From IMG/VR virus record IMGVR_UViG_3300021138_000061, positions 1 through 41,524 of that record: 41,524 nucleotides of DNA; one strand, given 5' to 3'. Positions 14,923-22,693 of this stretch are shown in pieces. The notes under the pieces are model-generated. The model saw only the letters and a program-made list of their open reading frames with translations. It was not told the origin of the DNA and made no database searches. Both the position numbers and the translations under genes were made by a program. This stretch comes from a virus. Position 1 is the first letter of the stretch. Every line of letters begins with the position of its first letter.

Positions 14923-15171
14923 TTATAGTTGTGACGATGTTTTATTTAATTCGCTTCCTGGTGATCGTTCGTGTATTTTTTGTAATACCTCCTTAAATCC
15001 TGAATCAAATTTACGAGTTGTGCTTAATTTAGTAGGATCTCCAAATGCTACTGATTGGATTACTGTTTCTAGGTGGGGATTATTTTCCCTGAATGGGTCG
15101 AGTTCTGACATTTTCATCACTTGTTCAAACTGTTCGCCAGTTTCTTTATTACGAAATACATATGTTGGCAT
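14923..15171 (-). CDS. FmdB-like small protein lacking zinc cysteines
   Basis: An 82-aa protein beginning MPTYVFRNKETGEQFEQVMK, the same start as bacterial FmdB zinc-ribbon proteins and their phage relatives. Bacterial members have two CxxC pairs; this one has no cysteine at all, so it cannot form the zinc ribbon. The C-terminal part (DSGFKEVLQKIHERSPGSEL) is like phage members. Function is unknown. An AAGGAG site lies 6 nt before the ATG. Confidence 0.75.
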   Translation of the reverse strand: MPTYVFRNKETGEQFEQVMKMSELDPFRENNPHLETVIQSVAFGDPTKLSTTRKFDSGFKEVLQKIHERSPGSELNKTSSQL

Positions 15172-15191
15172 AATATCTCCTTACCTTCTAT

Positions 15192-15794
15192 TTAGTTTGG
15201 TTGAAGATTAAACGCAACACAAATTCTGTCTTCAGTATTAGCACTTGCTGGAACTTCATGACATAACCAACTTGGCCACATTAAAAATGTTCCTTCAACT
15301 GGGTTAATAACATATTCTGGAAATAAATTATATTTTTCTATAGTATCTCCAAATTTAATTGGATATTGTATAAATTTCCAATAGTCTCTTGGATCATTGT
15401 ATACAATTGGCGCAGAATCTTTTGGTACTTTTAAATAAAAACATCCAGATAATAATGATCCTGGGTGTGGGTGGGGTGGATGCGCTCCACCAGATGTTAT
15501 TTTATTAAACAAATAATATGGTGTCAAAGACCATCCAGTAGAATCTATACAATTATCTTCAAAATATTTTCTAGATGCAGTCTTAATATAATTATTGAGA
15601 TTAATTAATCTTGCATCTGTTCTTTGTTTTAATCCAGCAGAATTAATATTATATGTTGAATCATAATTTTGTTGATTCAGATATTTGTCACCATATACAT
15701 TTAGATAATCTTCTGCCACTGGAAGAATTTCTTTTGCTAATTCTAATTGTTCATCAACGTATAGTGGTGTTGGAAATAAATTAATGTACTGCAT
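15192..15794 (-). CDS. 2OG-Fe(II) oxygenase
   Basis: A 200-aa protein started at ATG 15794, which gives the family N-terminus INLFPTPLYV. The iron-binding motif appears as HPPHPHPGSLLSGCFYL, the distal His in MWPSWLCHEVP and the 2-oxoglutarate Arg in EDRICVAFN. This is the phage-type putative 2OG oxygenase family (jelly-roll fold) using 2-oxoglutarate and O2. It is one of two such genes here and of ten in the window. Substrate is unknown. Confidence 0.82.
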   Translation of the reverse strand: MQYINLFPTPLYVDEQLELAKEILPVAEDYLNVYGDKYLNQQNYDSTYNINSAGLKQRTDARLINLNNYIKTASRKYFEDNCIDSTGWSLTPYYLFNKITSGGAHPPHPHPGSLLSGCFYLKVPKDSAPIVYNDPRDYWKFIQYPIKFGDTIEKYNLFPEYVINPVEGTFLMWPSWLCHEVPASANTEDRICVAFNLQPN

Positions 15795-15795
15795 C

Positions 15796-16338
15796 TTATA
15801 CGTATGCAATCCACTTAGGTGGTTGACGATTTTTCCAAGTAAACATTTCTGCTTTATCGCCAATATAGTAATTATGATACGATAACACAGAATTGCCAGC
15901 TACTTTATATTTGTCAGGCATCGCTGGTGTTGGTTCAGTAAATGATTTATCTTTTGGAATATGATTAGGTGGAAATTGTAATGTTGACATTAACAATGAT
16001 GTTTTATGATCACGATTATATCTAAATTTGTATTCGTAACATAAGTCAACAAACAAATTATAAAGCCATTGATAATTTTCTAGCGACTGTCTTACCCAAA
16101 CAGCAGAGGGATGGTTAATATGAGTAGCACTATACAATATATGCTCACGATTATCGGAGAGAATGTATTGCTTCCGTTTGCGACCAGACTTAGATAAACC
16201 ATTAGTAAGAATACCGTCAAGATAGCGGTGAGCAGTAGAAAGTAATTGTGCATATTCGAGAATCATCTTTACGCAATGTTTATCAACGTGCATTTCTGCA
16301 CACTTACGGGGATCGTTGTCAAGATAAAAAATATTCAT
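15796..16338 (-). CDS. Conserved phage protein, function unknown
   Basis: A 180-aa protein. MNIFYLDNDPRKCAEMHVDK followed by HCVKMILEYAQLLSTAHR is a signature common in T4-like cyanophage and related genomes. The conserved His, Asp and Lys residues of MHVDKHCVKM suggest a catalytic or metal site. The C-terminus has GNSVLSYHNYY and WKNRQPPKW. It stands between two 2OG oxygenase genes with small overlaps, so they are probably one operon. No function is claimed. Confidence 0.78.
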   Translation of the reverse strand: MNIFYLDNDPRKCAEMHVDKHCVKMILEYAQLLSTAHRYLDGILTNGLSKSGRKRKQYILSDNREHILYSATHINHPSAVWVRQSLENYQWLYNLFVDLCYEYKFRYNRDHKTSLLMSTLQFPPNHIPKDKSFTEPTPAMPDKYKVAGNSVLSYHNYYIGDKAEMFTWKNRQPPKWIAYV

Positions 16339-16907
16339 GATAAAGTTTTTCGAGAAATTTCTAATTTAAGTTTTTGTACAGTAAATACTAGGGATAATCT
16401 ACCATTATTTTTATCTTCACCAAATCCTGCAAGTGGGGCATGAATATAATCAGAGCGATACATAATTAATGTATTAAATATATATGGCATAATAAATGAA
16501 TCATTATTTTGATTAAAGACGATAGTTCCATGGTCGTTTGGGTTTTCTAATGGTTTGTCGTTTAAGTAAATTACACCAGAAAGAAATTCAGAGTCTTGAT
16601 GTATTTCAGATTTACCACCAAGATATTCTTTTGAAAAATAATGAAAATATGCACTACCCATATATTCAACATTTCTAGTTGAGTCTGGCGGAATATTATC
16701 AAAAACTACTTTTTTTATAAAAGTATCACTTAAGATATTATTTGTATATTCATCTAATTGTTCAGATCGTTTGCCACCATAATAAATTTGCGTACCCTTA
16801 TCTTTGGGGTGCTCTGTGTGAGCATAAAATGTGTTAGATTTTGCTATATTAACAATCTCTTCTGGATTATCAAAAAAATTTGGTACAATTATTAGATCTT
16901 TAAACAT
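16335..16907 (-). CDS. 2OG-Fe(II) oxygenase, DUF6445-like
   Basis: A 190-aa protein. HQDSEFLSGVIYLNDKP gives the HxD metal pair; the distal His lies in YRSDYIHAPLAGFG, and Arg in GRLSLVFTV binds 2-oxoglutarate. This arrangement is typical of the short phage oxygenases. AAAGGAAAT precedes the ATG. It overlaps the next gene by 4 nt (ATGA). Substrate is unknown. Confidence 0.8.
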   Translation of the reverse strand: MFKDLIIVPNFFDNPEEIVNIAKSNTFYAHTEHPKDKGTQIYYGGKRSEQLDEYTNNILSDTFIKKVVFDNIPPDSTRNVEYMGSAYFHYFSKEYLGGKSEIHQDSEFLSGVIYLNDKPLENPNDHGTIVFNQNNDSFIMPYIFNTLIMYRSDYIHAPLAGFGEDKNNGRLSLVFTVQKLKLEISRKTLS

Positions 16908-16915
16908 ATTTCCTT

Positions 16916-17227
16916 TTACCAGTGTTTTAAAACCCCAGTCGCCACCAACATCCTTATTAATCCAAATGTATCAATACTTGTTAACAAGATATAGTTAGCA
17001 AGCATCCCAAACGATTTCCGAGTATAAGCAGCATAAGCATAAAGAGCACAGCCACTAATCCAGACAGGGTATAGTAAAATAAGAGGAGGATTAGGGACTG
17101 TGACTGCCATCGTGATGCTGCAGCCAACACTGATAGCCCAAGCAAGCAGCTCAAGAACAAATCTAGTAGGGTTACTTCTCCAGTCATCTTTAATCCATTC
17201 AATAGTTGGTCCAAAAATATCAAGCAT
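16916..17227 (-). CDS. Conserved multi-pass membrane protein
   Basis: A 103-aa protein with three likely transmembrane helices (FVLELLAWAISVGCSITMAV, LLYPVWISGCALYAYAAY, MLANYILLTSIDTFGLIRML). Preceded by WIKDDWRSNPTRF, it matches a small membrane protein frequent in T4-like cyanophages. PnuC-like topology has been suggested for such proteins in general, but no motif supports it here. AAGGAAAG lies before the ATG. Confidence 0.75.
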   Translation of the reverse strand: MLDIFGPTIEWIKDDWRSNPTRFVLELLAWAISVGCSITMAVTVPNPPLILLYPVWISGCALYAYAAYTRKSFGMLANYILLTSIDTFGLIRMLVATGVLKHW

Positions 17228-17726
17228 AATCTTTCCTTAATGCATATAACCCACGAATACCACGAATAGTATCATGAATTTGCTGAATTGTATCAGATGA
17301 ACGTGTATGTAAAATTCCATATCCATTCTTTGCAGAAAATGGGTCGATGCATCCTGGAGAATCATCAACTAATATTGCTCGATCGTGAGCAAAATTAGAT
17401 TTTTCTTCTTTAGAACGAACAAAATTGGCTTTATATGGAATATTCCATTTATCTAACCATTTTTGTTTTTGTCTTTTTGCTTCATTTCCTTGCTGAACAT
17501 CAAAAGTTCCCATGGAAGTGAGAATTTCAATATTAATTAAGTCGAGTTTGCTCACATAAGTGAGTAATTCTTGTGTATCTGGCATAAATTCCAGATCTTC
17601 AAAGATGTGAAAATCCATAACAGCTGAACGAAATCGTTTTCCATCAGCTGCATGAGTGCGTAAAGAGCGATATGCTTTGTCAAAGTTGCAAAGCACGCCA
17701 TCCATGTCTAAGTATAGTGTAATCAT
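17220..17726 (-). CDS. HAD-family 5'(3')-deoxyribonucleotidase-like enzyme
   Basis: A 168-aa protein. Motif I is LYLDMDGVLCNFD at the very N-terminus (catalytic DxD), motif II is EILTSM, and motif IV is ILVDDSPGCIDPF. It would remove phosphate from deoxynucleotides during nucleotide turnover. The position of motif I fixes ATG 17726 as the start, 6 nt after TATAAT, with no Shine-Dalgarno. The transcript should therefore begin at the start codon. Confidence 0.85.
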   Translation of the reverse strand: MITLYLDMDGVLCNFDKAYRSLRTHAADGKRFRSAVMDFHIFEDLEFMPDTQELLTYVSKLDLINIEILTSMGTFDVQQGNEAKRQKQKWLDKWNIPYKANFVRSKEEKSNFAHDRAILVDDSPGCIDPFSAKNGYGILHTRSSDTIQQIHDTIRGIRGLYALRKDYA

Positions 17727-17732
17727 ATTAAT

Positions 17733-17761
17733 ATTATACCTGACTTTTTAATTAAAGTCAA
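17733..17761 (-). promoter_or_regulatory. sigma70-type promoter TTGACT-N17-TATAAT
   Basis: -35 TTGACT (17756-17761), 17-nt spacer TTAATTAAAAAGTCAGG, -10 TATAAT (17733-17738). It is almost identical to the promoter at 8100-8128. Start predicted at 17726, the A of the ATG. Confidence 0.88.
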
Positions 17762-17762
17762 G

Positions 17763-18137
17763 TTATTTCACGAATTTTGCAAAATTAGGTGGTTTCCACC
17801 CCTCTGGTTTCAGAATTTTACCATCTTCACGACGAAAAACCATACCAGTAGTAGGGTTAATCTTGGATAAATTGCTTTTTGCACCCTCATCCCACGCAGT
17901 TTCGCAATCCCAACCACGTGCTTTCATATAACCGATGATAACCCACATCATATCGAAACAAGCATCGAGTTGTTCAGCGTCATCATTGTCTGCAACTGCT
18001 TCTGCAAACTCATTATACTCTTCATCGATCAATTTTAAATAGAGATCTGAGAGTTCATTTGGTTCGCTTGGGAAATTTGGATGTTTTTGTCCACAAGCAG
18101 ATAGAAATACTTCTACATCTGTAAATACTTTACTCAT
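17763..18137 (-). CDS. MazG-like NTP pyrophosphohydrolase
   Basis: A 124-aa all-alpha protein. LIDEEYNEFAEAV followed by EQLDACFDMMWVIIGYM has the EExxE...D..D metal-binding pattern of MazG/HisE-type pyrophosphatases. The C-terminus DEGAKSNLSKI and the rest match phage MazG proteins. Such enzymes act on nucleotides or (p)ppGpp; the substrate is not fixed. The ATG has GGAG 8 nt upstream and overlaps the previous stop. It is transcribed with the genes upstream of the 17733 promoter. Confidence 0.82.
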   Translation of the reverse strand: MSKVFTDVEVFLSACGQKHPNFPSEPNELSDLYLKLIDEEYNEFAEAVADNDDAEQLDACFDMMWVIIGYMKARGWDCETAWDEGAKSNLSKINPTTGMVFRREDGKILKPEGWKPPNFAKFVK

Positions 18138-18379
18138 TTGTTTCGCTCCGTATCAAAATAATGTTGTGAATGAACTTTATCCCAGTCTTCCATAGTTGGC
18201 TCAACAAGTTCTTCAACATAGTCAAGCGTTCCAGTTGGATTAAATCCTGCTCCACGTAAAAACAAATCTACGTTTTCAAGAACATCACCAATATAATCTA
18301 CATCAAATTCATGAGTAGTTTTACTAAGCATTCTGCCAAACATATCATTGTGTTCAGCTATCAGTGTGAATTTCGGCAT
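18134..18379 (-). CDS. Small conserved hypothetical protein
   Basis: An 81-aa protein started at ATG 18379, which has AAGGAAA upstream; a TTG 6 nt before is an unlikely alternative. The pattern MPKFTLIAEH, THEFDVDYIGDVLENVDLFL and RGAGFNPTGTLD is seen in other phage small proteins. No motif suggests a function. It overlaps the AbrB-like gene by 26 nt and the MazG-like one by 4 nt. Confidence 0.72.
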   Translation of the reverse strand: MPKFTLIAEHNDMFGRMLSKTTHEFDVDYIGDVLENVDLFLRGAGFNPTGTLDYVEELVEPTMEDWDKVHSQHYFDTERNK

Positions 18380-18548
18380 CGTCAATTTCCTTCTTAGATA
18401 AAATAATGGATCCGTTTGTTTTTACAGTCCATGTTAATGTGTCACCAATTTGCCATCCACATTTGGCAAGTATCTCATCAGTAAACGGGAGCATTAAATC
18501 TCCCGTTTCTGGATCTTCTTCAACAGTTAATACCCATCGGTCTCTCAT
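18354..18548 (-). CDS. AbrB/MazE-like small protein
   Basis: A 64-aa protein. RDRWVLTVEEDPETGDLMLP followed by LAKCGWQIGDTLTW is like the swapped-hairpin domain of AbrB/MazE antitoxin-type proteins (L..CGW..GD). These bind DNA, but single phage members may be regulators or have no partner; no toxin gene is next to it. GGAGG lies just before the ATG, and the ATG overlaps the phosphoesterase stop. Confidence 0.6.
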   Translation of the reverse strand: MRDRWVLTVEEDPETGDLMLPFTDEILAKCGWQIGDTLTWTVKTNGSIILSKKEIDDAEIHTDS

Positions 18549-19459
18549 TAAACCTCCACAACCTTCAATTCAAACCGATCTGCGCGATCCTCGTAGTTAA
18601 TATATCCACGTGGATTACAAACAACACGGCATTGTTTAATCATATAGTCAAAGTCTTCATGAGTATGACCATGAGTCCAAAGTTTAATTCCTGGACGATC
18701 CATAATAAAAGTATCCAACTTAGAATTATACGCACCATTCATTAGTTGGTCGTGTTTATAACGTGGATGCTCAGAACCTTTGCTTGGGGCATGGTGAGTA
18801 CAAACAACAGCAGTCTTCCATGGAGGAATATCTGCGTAAGTTTCTTCAATAAACTTCAACATTGCTTTGTGGTCTTCAACTGCATCAGATGGAGAAAGGT
18901 ATGCGTCACGAACATGGAATGTTGCATGGTATTTTGGAACACCATTCTCATCTTTTACCTGATTGCCTTCAGCATCAAGAATTGGTTCATTAGTTCGGTA
19001 ATTTACTTGACGTAAACTATTCTTACAAATTTGGAAGTCATTCATGCGACGCTCAACGTGGCGCATGGTCATTTCATCTTCACCATTCATATCAGTCCAG
19101 AGAGTACCACCGATAAACACATGGTCTTTATATTTCCAAACTTCTTTATCAAGAAAGTGAATATTATCACCACATTGTTTCATGGCATCTCTTAGATAAC
19201 CTGCAGAAGTAGCAAAGTCACCATGGTAATGCTCGTGATTACCCATAACATAAACCACATGAGGAAAGTTCCTACTACAAGCAGTAAAAAAATCAAGATA
19301 GCGATCAGTTTTAGCACTAGATAAAATACTATCGGTGACACGAAGATCAACAGCAGTACAAATATCACCAGATAAAACAAGGACTTCAGCATTTTCTGTA
19401 TTTTCCAGTTCAAGTTGTCCAAATTCAAGATGGACGTCAGAGCAAATTGCGATTTTCAT
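18548..19459 (-). CDS. Calcineurin-like metallophosphoesterase
   Basis: A 303-aa protein started at ATG 19459. Metal-site motifs appear in order: ICSDVHLEF (DxH), VLSGDIC (GD), YVMGNHEHYH (GNHE), VVCTHHAP (H) and WTHGHTHED (GHxH). This is a full-length two-metal phosphoesterase of the phage type. A longer frame upstream adds 18 residues without family support. Substrate could be a nucleotide or RNA end; it cannot be told. The second such enzyme lies at 38279-38860. Confidence 0.85.
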   Translation of the reverse strand: MKIAICSDVHLEFGQLELENTENAEVLVLSGDICTAVDLRVTDSILSSAKTDRYLDFFTACSRNFPHVVYVMGNHEHYHGDFATSAGYLRDAMKQCGDNIHFLDKEVWKYKDHVFIGGTLWTDMNGEDEMTMRHVERRMNDFQICKNSLRQVNYRTNEPILDAEGNQVKDENGVPKYHATFHVRDAYLSPSDAVEDHKAMLKFIEETYADIPPWKTAVVCTHHAPSKGSEHPRYKHDQLMNGAYNSKLDTFIMDRPGIKLWTHGHTHEDFDYMIKQCRVVCNPRGYINYEDRADRFELKVVEV

Positions 19460-19466
19460 TTTTTTC

Positions 19467-19685
19467 TCATTGTACAGTAAATTTTCGTGGGGTAAAATTG
19501 GTTGTAATAACATGGTTCAATAGTTTATTAAAATCTTCTGTTGCTTCTCCAGCTTCAGCAATAATTTTCAATCGAGCCAGAATTACACCAGTAAGAGATA
19601 AAGGATTAATATCATATTTCCCACATAACGCATGTAGGGTTTTATCAACTTCATTGCTGAGGGATACTAGTTTCTGATCTTCCAT
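19467..19685 (-). CDS. Small conserved hypothetical protein
   Basis: A 72-aa helical protein (VDKTLHALCGKYDINPLSLT, GVILARLKIIAEAGEATEDF). Related short proteins occur in other T4-like phages. No catalytic motif is visible. GAGAGAA lies before the ATG, and the gene overlaps the previous one by 35 nt. Confidence 0.65.
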   Translation of the reverse strand: MEDQKLVSLSNEVDKTLHALCGKYDINPLSLTGVILARLKIIAEAGEATEDFNKLLNHVITTNFTPRKFTVQ

Positions 19686-19821
19686 TTAATTCTCTCTGTT
19701 TATAATATTTAAATAATTTAACACAATTTGCAAATTGAATTGGCTCATGTTCAAAATTTGGTAAAGATCCAAAGAACTTTTCCATTTCATTGTATATTAT
19801 CAATGCGTCTTCATCTGTCAT
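19651..19821 (-). CDS. Small hypothetical protein
   Basis: A 56-aa protein from ATG 19821, which overlaps the stop of the lipoprotein gene (ATGA), so it is probably read by coupling. The sequence MTDEDALIIYNEMEKFFGSL is acidic and helical, and the C-terminus is basic (KYYKQRELNGRSETS). No family is recognised. Confidence 0.6.
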   Translation of the reverse strand: MTDEDALIIYNEMEKFFGSLPNFEHEPIQFANCVKLFKYYKQRELNGRSETSIPQQ

Positions 19822-19967
19822 TTCTTGACCCACATACAGTAATCACCAACATAAAAATTACAAGGATTGCCAACGAAATTATTGGGTGCATTATTATTAA
19901 CATGCAACTGATCCATCATTGTAACATTTGCGCAGCCAGATAAAAACAATACAATAATATATTTCAT
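19818..19967 (-). CDS. Small lipoprotein, probably leaderless
   Basis: A 49-aa protein. MKYIIVLFLSGC is a very short lipoprotein signal peptide; Cys12 would be the lipidated residue. The remaining 37 residues contain two more cysteines (PCNFYVGDYC), which may form a disulfide in the periplasm. ATG 19967 is fixed by the signal peptide and lies 6 nt after TATAAT with no Shine-Dalgarno. Lipoproteins in lytic phages sometimes block receptors to exclude superinfection (as T5 Llp does), but nothing here proves that. Confidence 0.72.
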   Translation of the reverse strand: MKYIIVLFLSGCANVTMMDQLHVNNNAPNNFVGNPCNFYVGDYCMWVKK

Positions 19968-19973
19968 ACAACT

Positions 19974-20002
19974 ATTATACCCTACTTCTTAATTAAAGTA
20001 AA
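19974..20002 (-). promoter_or_regulatory. sigma70-type promoter TTTACT-N17-TATAAT
   Basis: -35 TTTACT (19997-20002), 17-nt spacer TTAATTAAGAAGTAGGG, -10 TATAAT (19974-19979). It overlaps the last codons of the next upstream gene. Start predicted at 19967. Confidence 0.87.
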
Positions 20003-20280
20003 GGGAAATCTGACTTTACATCAGAAACAAATAGTTGCATAATTTCTTGCAGTTCACCTGCTTCGTCTGGAGAACAGTTTCTATATCGAATCATAATACG
20101 TTTTGTAATTTCATCAAATGATTCTTTCATTAGATCTTCAATTTCTTCATAGGTCCAATCAATACAATCATTTGCATCCATTGAATACCATGCAGATAAT
20201 ACTTGACTGTCTCTATCATCTCCTGAGGAGTTGTTCCAGAATGTATACCAAGAACTATTACTCCACCGACTATAACTCAT
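19993..20280 (-). CDS. Small conserved phage protein
   Basis: A 95-aa protein starting MSYSRWSNSSWYTFWNNSS, an aromatic/Ser-rich head seen in several uncharacterised phage proteins, then acidic helices (TYEEIEDLMKESFDEITKR). AAAGGA precedes the ATG. Its end carries the -35 of the promoter at 19974. No function is known. Confidence 0.7.
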   Translation of the reverse strand: MSYSRWSNSSWYTFWNNSSGDDRDSQVLSAWYSMDANDCIDWTYEEIEDLMKESFDEITKRIMIRYRNCSPDEAGELQEIMQLFVSDVKSDFPLL

Positions 20281-20282
20281 CC

Positions 20283-20621
20283 TTAATCCTTTTGTTTTGT
20301 TTTGCTCTTTCGGATTTCCAAAAAGTACGCTTCCAATCCCTTAGATGCTTCCACCATTGAGGTGGGCGAGCTAAATTCCCTTGCTTGACGTTGGCCATAT
20401 AATTCTCCTCCGAAGTCTTCCAATAGTTTATTAATGCGTCGCACTGTTTTAAAGTTACGTGAATAATCTTGTGGGTGCAACCAATACCCATCGGGATTGT
20501 CTTCATCCTTTGGGTTTGCTTCCCAGCGATCATTTTCACTCTGCAAATAATCTCGATAGTCCGTAAGGGTCAATCGTGTAATATTATTCGCTGTTTCCAT
20601 ATCAAGTTCAAGACCAACCAT
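20283..20621 (-). CDS. Hypothetical protein
   Basis: A 112-aa charged helical protein (ITRLTLTDYRDYLQSENDRW, KTVRRINKLLEDFGGELYG). AGGAAAT lies before ATG 20621. A shorter frame on the same strand (20270-20539) overlaps it and looks spurious. No family is recognised. Confidence 0.65.
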   Translation of the reverse strand: MVGLELDMETANNITRLTLTDYRDYLQSENDRWEANPKDEDNPDGYWLHPQDYSRNFKTVRRINKLLEDFGGELYGQRQAREFSSPTSMVEASKGLEAYFLEIRKSKTKQKD

Positions 20622-20629
20622 TTTATTTC

Positions 20630-20956
20630 CTATTCATAAATTAAAGTCATTGGATCTACATTCTCATCTAGAATCTCAATGATCACACCATTATCAGCAA
20701 ATTTCTTAATTAGATTATCAAGAACGCCACCACCATAAAAATTAGTACCATACGAATCCGAATGACAATGATACACGGATCCCGACGATCCCTCAAAGGA
20801 ATAAACATATCCTTCCTGGGTTACGGAAACTACACCACTATTTAACTGCCACGAGTCAGATCCAGCATATCCGCCATACCAACACGCAAAGACCTTATAG
20901 AGATTCTCATCTCCTATCTTAAGCAATACCCACTTATCTGGATGATAATCACTCAT
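20630..20956 (-). CDS. Hypothetical protein
   Basis: A 108-aa protein, beta-rich and Gly/Ser/Tyr-rich in the middle (CWYGGYAGSDSWQL, YSFEGSSGSVYHCHSDSYGT), with an acidic C-terminus. No domain is recognised. It overlaps the next gene by 8 nt and follows the early-type small-gene layout of this region. Confidence 0.62.
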   Translation of the reverse strand: MSDYHPDKWVLLKIGDENLYKVFACWYGGYAGSDSWQLNSGVVSVTQEGYVYSFEGSSGSVYHCHSDSYGTNFYGGGVLDNLIKKFADNGVIIEILDENVDPMTLIYE

Positions 20957-21146
20957 TCTTTAGCCCATCCATAATAAACTTACCAAGATTCGGTTCAGTA
21001 CGAGTCTGACCATATTTCCACATAACATACTGAACAATCTGCTCAGTATACGCTTCTAGCCTAGCATCCCACTTGGCTTTATCCTTACCTAGACCATAAA
21101 CATCTAGATTAGTATCAAATGCAAATCTATCAATCTTTTTCATCAT
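20949..21146 (-). CDS. Hypothetical protein
   Basis: A 65-aa helical protein (KAKWDARLEAYTEQIVQYVM, WKYGQTRTEPNLGKFIMDG). AAAGGTG stands before the ATG, and it overlaps both neighbours by 8-17 nt. No family is recognised. Confidence 0.6.
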   Translation of the reverse strand: MMKKIDRFAFDTNLDVYGLGKDKAKWDARLEAYTEQIVQYVMWKYGQTRTEPNLGKFIMDGLKNE

Positions 21147-21387
21147 ACACCTTTAATCGTTTCATTCCTCTACTGGGTACACGAACAATAACTCTATATT
21201 CGTCTCCGTCTTTTACTGGGAGATCGAGATGACATAATACCAAAGAAGAATCATTATAATCCTCACGAATAACCATACCCATGACTGGAACCTTACCTAG
21301 TCGACCAGAGATACGATCTCCATAAACCCAAGTAGGTGAAGGTTTATCCGCATCACGTTCTTCAAAATAGTCTTTAACTGATGCCAT
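21130..21387 (-). CDS. Hypothetical protein, possible SH3-like beta fold
   Basis: An 85-aa protein with a run of beta strands (TWVYGDRISGRLGKVPVMGM, SLVLCHLDLPV, YRVIVRVPSRGMKRLKVYD), suggestive of a small barrel. There is no identified family. The ATG overlaps the previous stop (TAATG), implying coupled translation. Confidence 0.6.
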   Translation of the reverse strand: MASVKDYFEERDADKPSPTWVYGDRISGRLGKVPVMGMVIREDYNDSSLVLCHLDLPVKDGDEYRVIVRVPSRGMKRLKVYDEKD

Positions 21388-21638
21388 TATTCAACTCCCA
21401 TACGGTCTTTAATATAATCACTCACCCTACTAGAATGACTACGAATTTCTTTATCATTTAGTGATTGTAAATTATTGTTAAAGGTTAGTGCGTGTTCAGC
21501 ACATTCCTGAACAATCGACTCGGCGAACTTTTGTAGTCCATCGGTAATTTTTTGTGACTGTTCTTCGCTGTAAAAGTTACCGTCCTCACATAACATAAAG
21601 TCTGCTTCGACTGCTAATGCTTTAATTCGTTCGTTCAT
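21387..21638 (-). CDS. Small conserved phage protein
   Basis: An 83-aa protein started at ATG 21638 (AAGGAAG upstream). MNERIKALAVEADFMLCEDG followed by FAESIVQECAEHALT is a pattern repeated in many small phage proteins (MNERIKxLAxxA, FAExIVxEC). No function is known. A TTG 6 nt upstream is an unlikely start. Confidence 0.7.
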   Translation of the reverse strand: MNERIKALAVEADFMLCEDGNFYSEEQSQKITDGLQKFAESIVQECAEHALTFNNNLQSLNDKEIRSHSSRVSDYIKDRMGVE

Positions 21639-21850
21639 AACCAACTTCCTTGTAAAACATAGGGCTTTTTGCCTCGCTCACGCACATCTATTTGTCTATG
21701 CTTTAGTTTCAATTTTTTAGCATAATATCTTGCACGACCTAAGTGAGGTGTGCATATGTAATTCATGCTCCACCTACCATTAGCATCACTGCCTTCAATC
21801 ATTTTATACAAGTGAACATAATACTTCTTTTTTGAGTAGCATAATTTCAT
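21635..21850 (-). CDS. Small basic hypothetical protein
   Basis: A 71-aa protein rich in Lys, Arg and Tyr (KLCYSKKKYYVHLYKMIEG, GRARYYAKKLKLKHRQIDVR). AAAGG precedes ATG 21850. The net positive charge could allow nucleic acid binding, but no domain is recognised. Confidence 0.6.
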   Translation of the reverse strand: MKLCYSKKKYYVHLYKMIEGSDANGRWSMNYICTPHLGRARYYAKKLKLKHRQIDVRERGKKPYVLQGSWL

Positions 21851-21851
21851 T

Positions 21852-21953
21852 CTAGCAACCTTTTACAACAAAAATTTTCTCGGGGAATTTTTTTCTGACT
21901 GTGAGTTCTAATTGCTGTAGGTTATTCCGAGGTAAAATCGGTCGGTCGTACAT
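21852..21953 (-). CDS. Possible 33-aa peptide
   Basis: An open frame of 33 codons (MYDRPILPRNNLQQLELTVR start, ending FVVKGC) with ACAGGA 6 nt before the ATG. It fills the gap between two small genes, and its TAG is 2 nt before the next start. It fits the tightly packed pattern, but the length is too short to be sure. Confidence 0.4.
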   Translation of the reverse strand: MYDRPILPRNNLQQLELTVRKKFPEKIFVVKGC

Positions 21954-22014
21954 AGCGTCCTGTAGCAGAGACTCCCGTCCAACTCAATATAGATTTCAAT
22001 TTACCCCTATCCCC

Positions 22015-22230
22015 TTATACGACACTCAACTGGACATCAAATGAATGGTGCTGCATCTTACCATCATACAATACCACTGTCGTAGCAACACCCATATTCT
22101 TACCCATCTTATCTAGAGCAAAAAACAACGCTGTATTCTGCAGAGTATGGGCACTGCTGGTTTGTTTCTTCAGAGCAGCAGTGGTGGTATAGTAGGATAC
22201 ACCATTAACAATAGCACGAATCTTGGCCAT
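22015..22230 (-). CDS. Small conserved hypothetical protein
   Basis: A 71-aa protein (MAKIRAIVNGVSYYTTTAAL, LFFALDKMGKNMGVATTVVL). AAGGAGAT lies 6 nt before the ATG, which overlaps the stop of the membrane peptide gene. It looks like a small alpha/beta protein; no family name is known to me. Confidence 0.68.
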   Translation of the reverse strand: MAKIRAIVNGVSYYTTTAALKKQTSSAHTLQNTALFFALDKMGKNMGVATTVVLYDGKMQHHSFDVQLSVV

Positions 22231-22394
22231 TAACGGATCTCCTTCATAGCAGATACCCCACTATACATAAGACCAAGACCAAGGACAGCAATGAGTATGA
22301 CCACATAAAGCTGACGATCAGCAGCAGTATCCAAACCACCAGCAGCACCGAGAGTGATGATAAGACCAGTAATAGCACGTATAGAACCCCTCAT
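22230..22394 (-). CDS. Small membrane protein
   Basis: A 54-aa protein starting MRGSIRAITGLIITLGAAGG with a second hydrophobic stretch VVILIAVLGLGLMYSGVS. Two transmembrane helices are likely, linked by DTAADRQLY. GAGGGG lies before the ATG and the stop overlaps the next start (TAATG). The MRGSIRAITGL start is familiar from other phage membrane peptides of unknown role. Confidence 0.72.
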   Translation of the reverse strand: MRGSIRAITGLIITLGAAGGLDTAADRQLYVVILIAVLGLGLMYSGVSAMKEIR

Positions 22395-22408
22395 AGTAGT
22401 GACCCCTC

Positions 22409-22663
22409 TTAGATACGGGATAGGTTAATAACACGACCTGGATAGTCCATGAATGCAACCATCTTAGGAACATAAACGATCTTACCAACACGACCCTTGT
22501 CAGTGGCGTCAGACCATGAGTCTTTAGTCACGGTAATCTTGTAAGCAGTATATCCTTGATCGGTACACTCACGCTCAACAACACCCTCAACAAAACAATC
22601 CTCACGACCAACCATCGGTTTAAAGTCGTAAGAGCGAATCACGTCACCACGATTTACAATCAT
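22409..22663 (-). CDS. Hypothetical protein
   Basis: An 84-aa beta-rich protein (MIVNRGDVIRSYDFKP start, CFVEGVVERECTDQGYTAYK). ATG 22663 is chosen for its AAAAAGGA site 6 nt upstream. An in-frame ATG at 22687 lies 6 nt after the -10 box and would add 8 residues in a leaderless form. Both could be used. No family is recognised. Confidence 0.66.
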   Translation of the reverse strand: MIVNRGDVIRSYDFKPMVGREDCFVEGVVERECTDQGYTAYKITVTKDSWSDATDKGRVGKIVYVPKMVAFMDYPGRVINLSRI

Positions 22664-22693
22664 TTTAAGTCCTTTTTCAATCATCATACAGTA

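Noticed and set aside
20270-20539. Minus-strand 89-codon frame overlapping 20283-20621
   Set aside because: It lies almost wholly inside a better-supported frame with its own Shine-Dalgarno.
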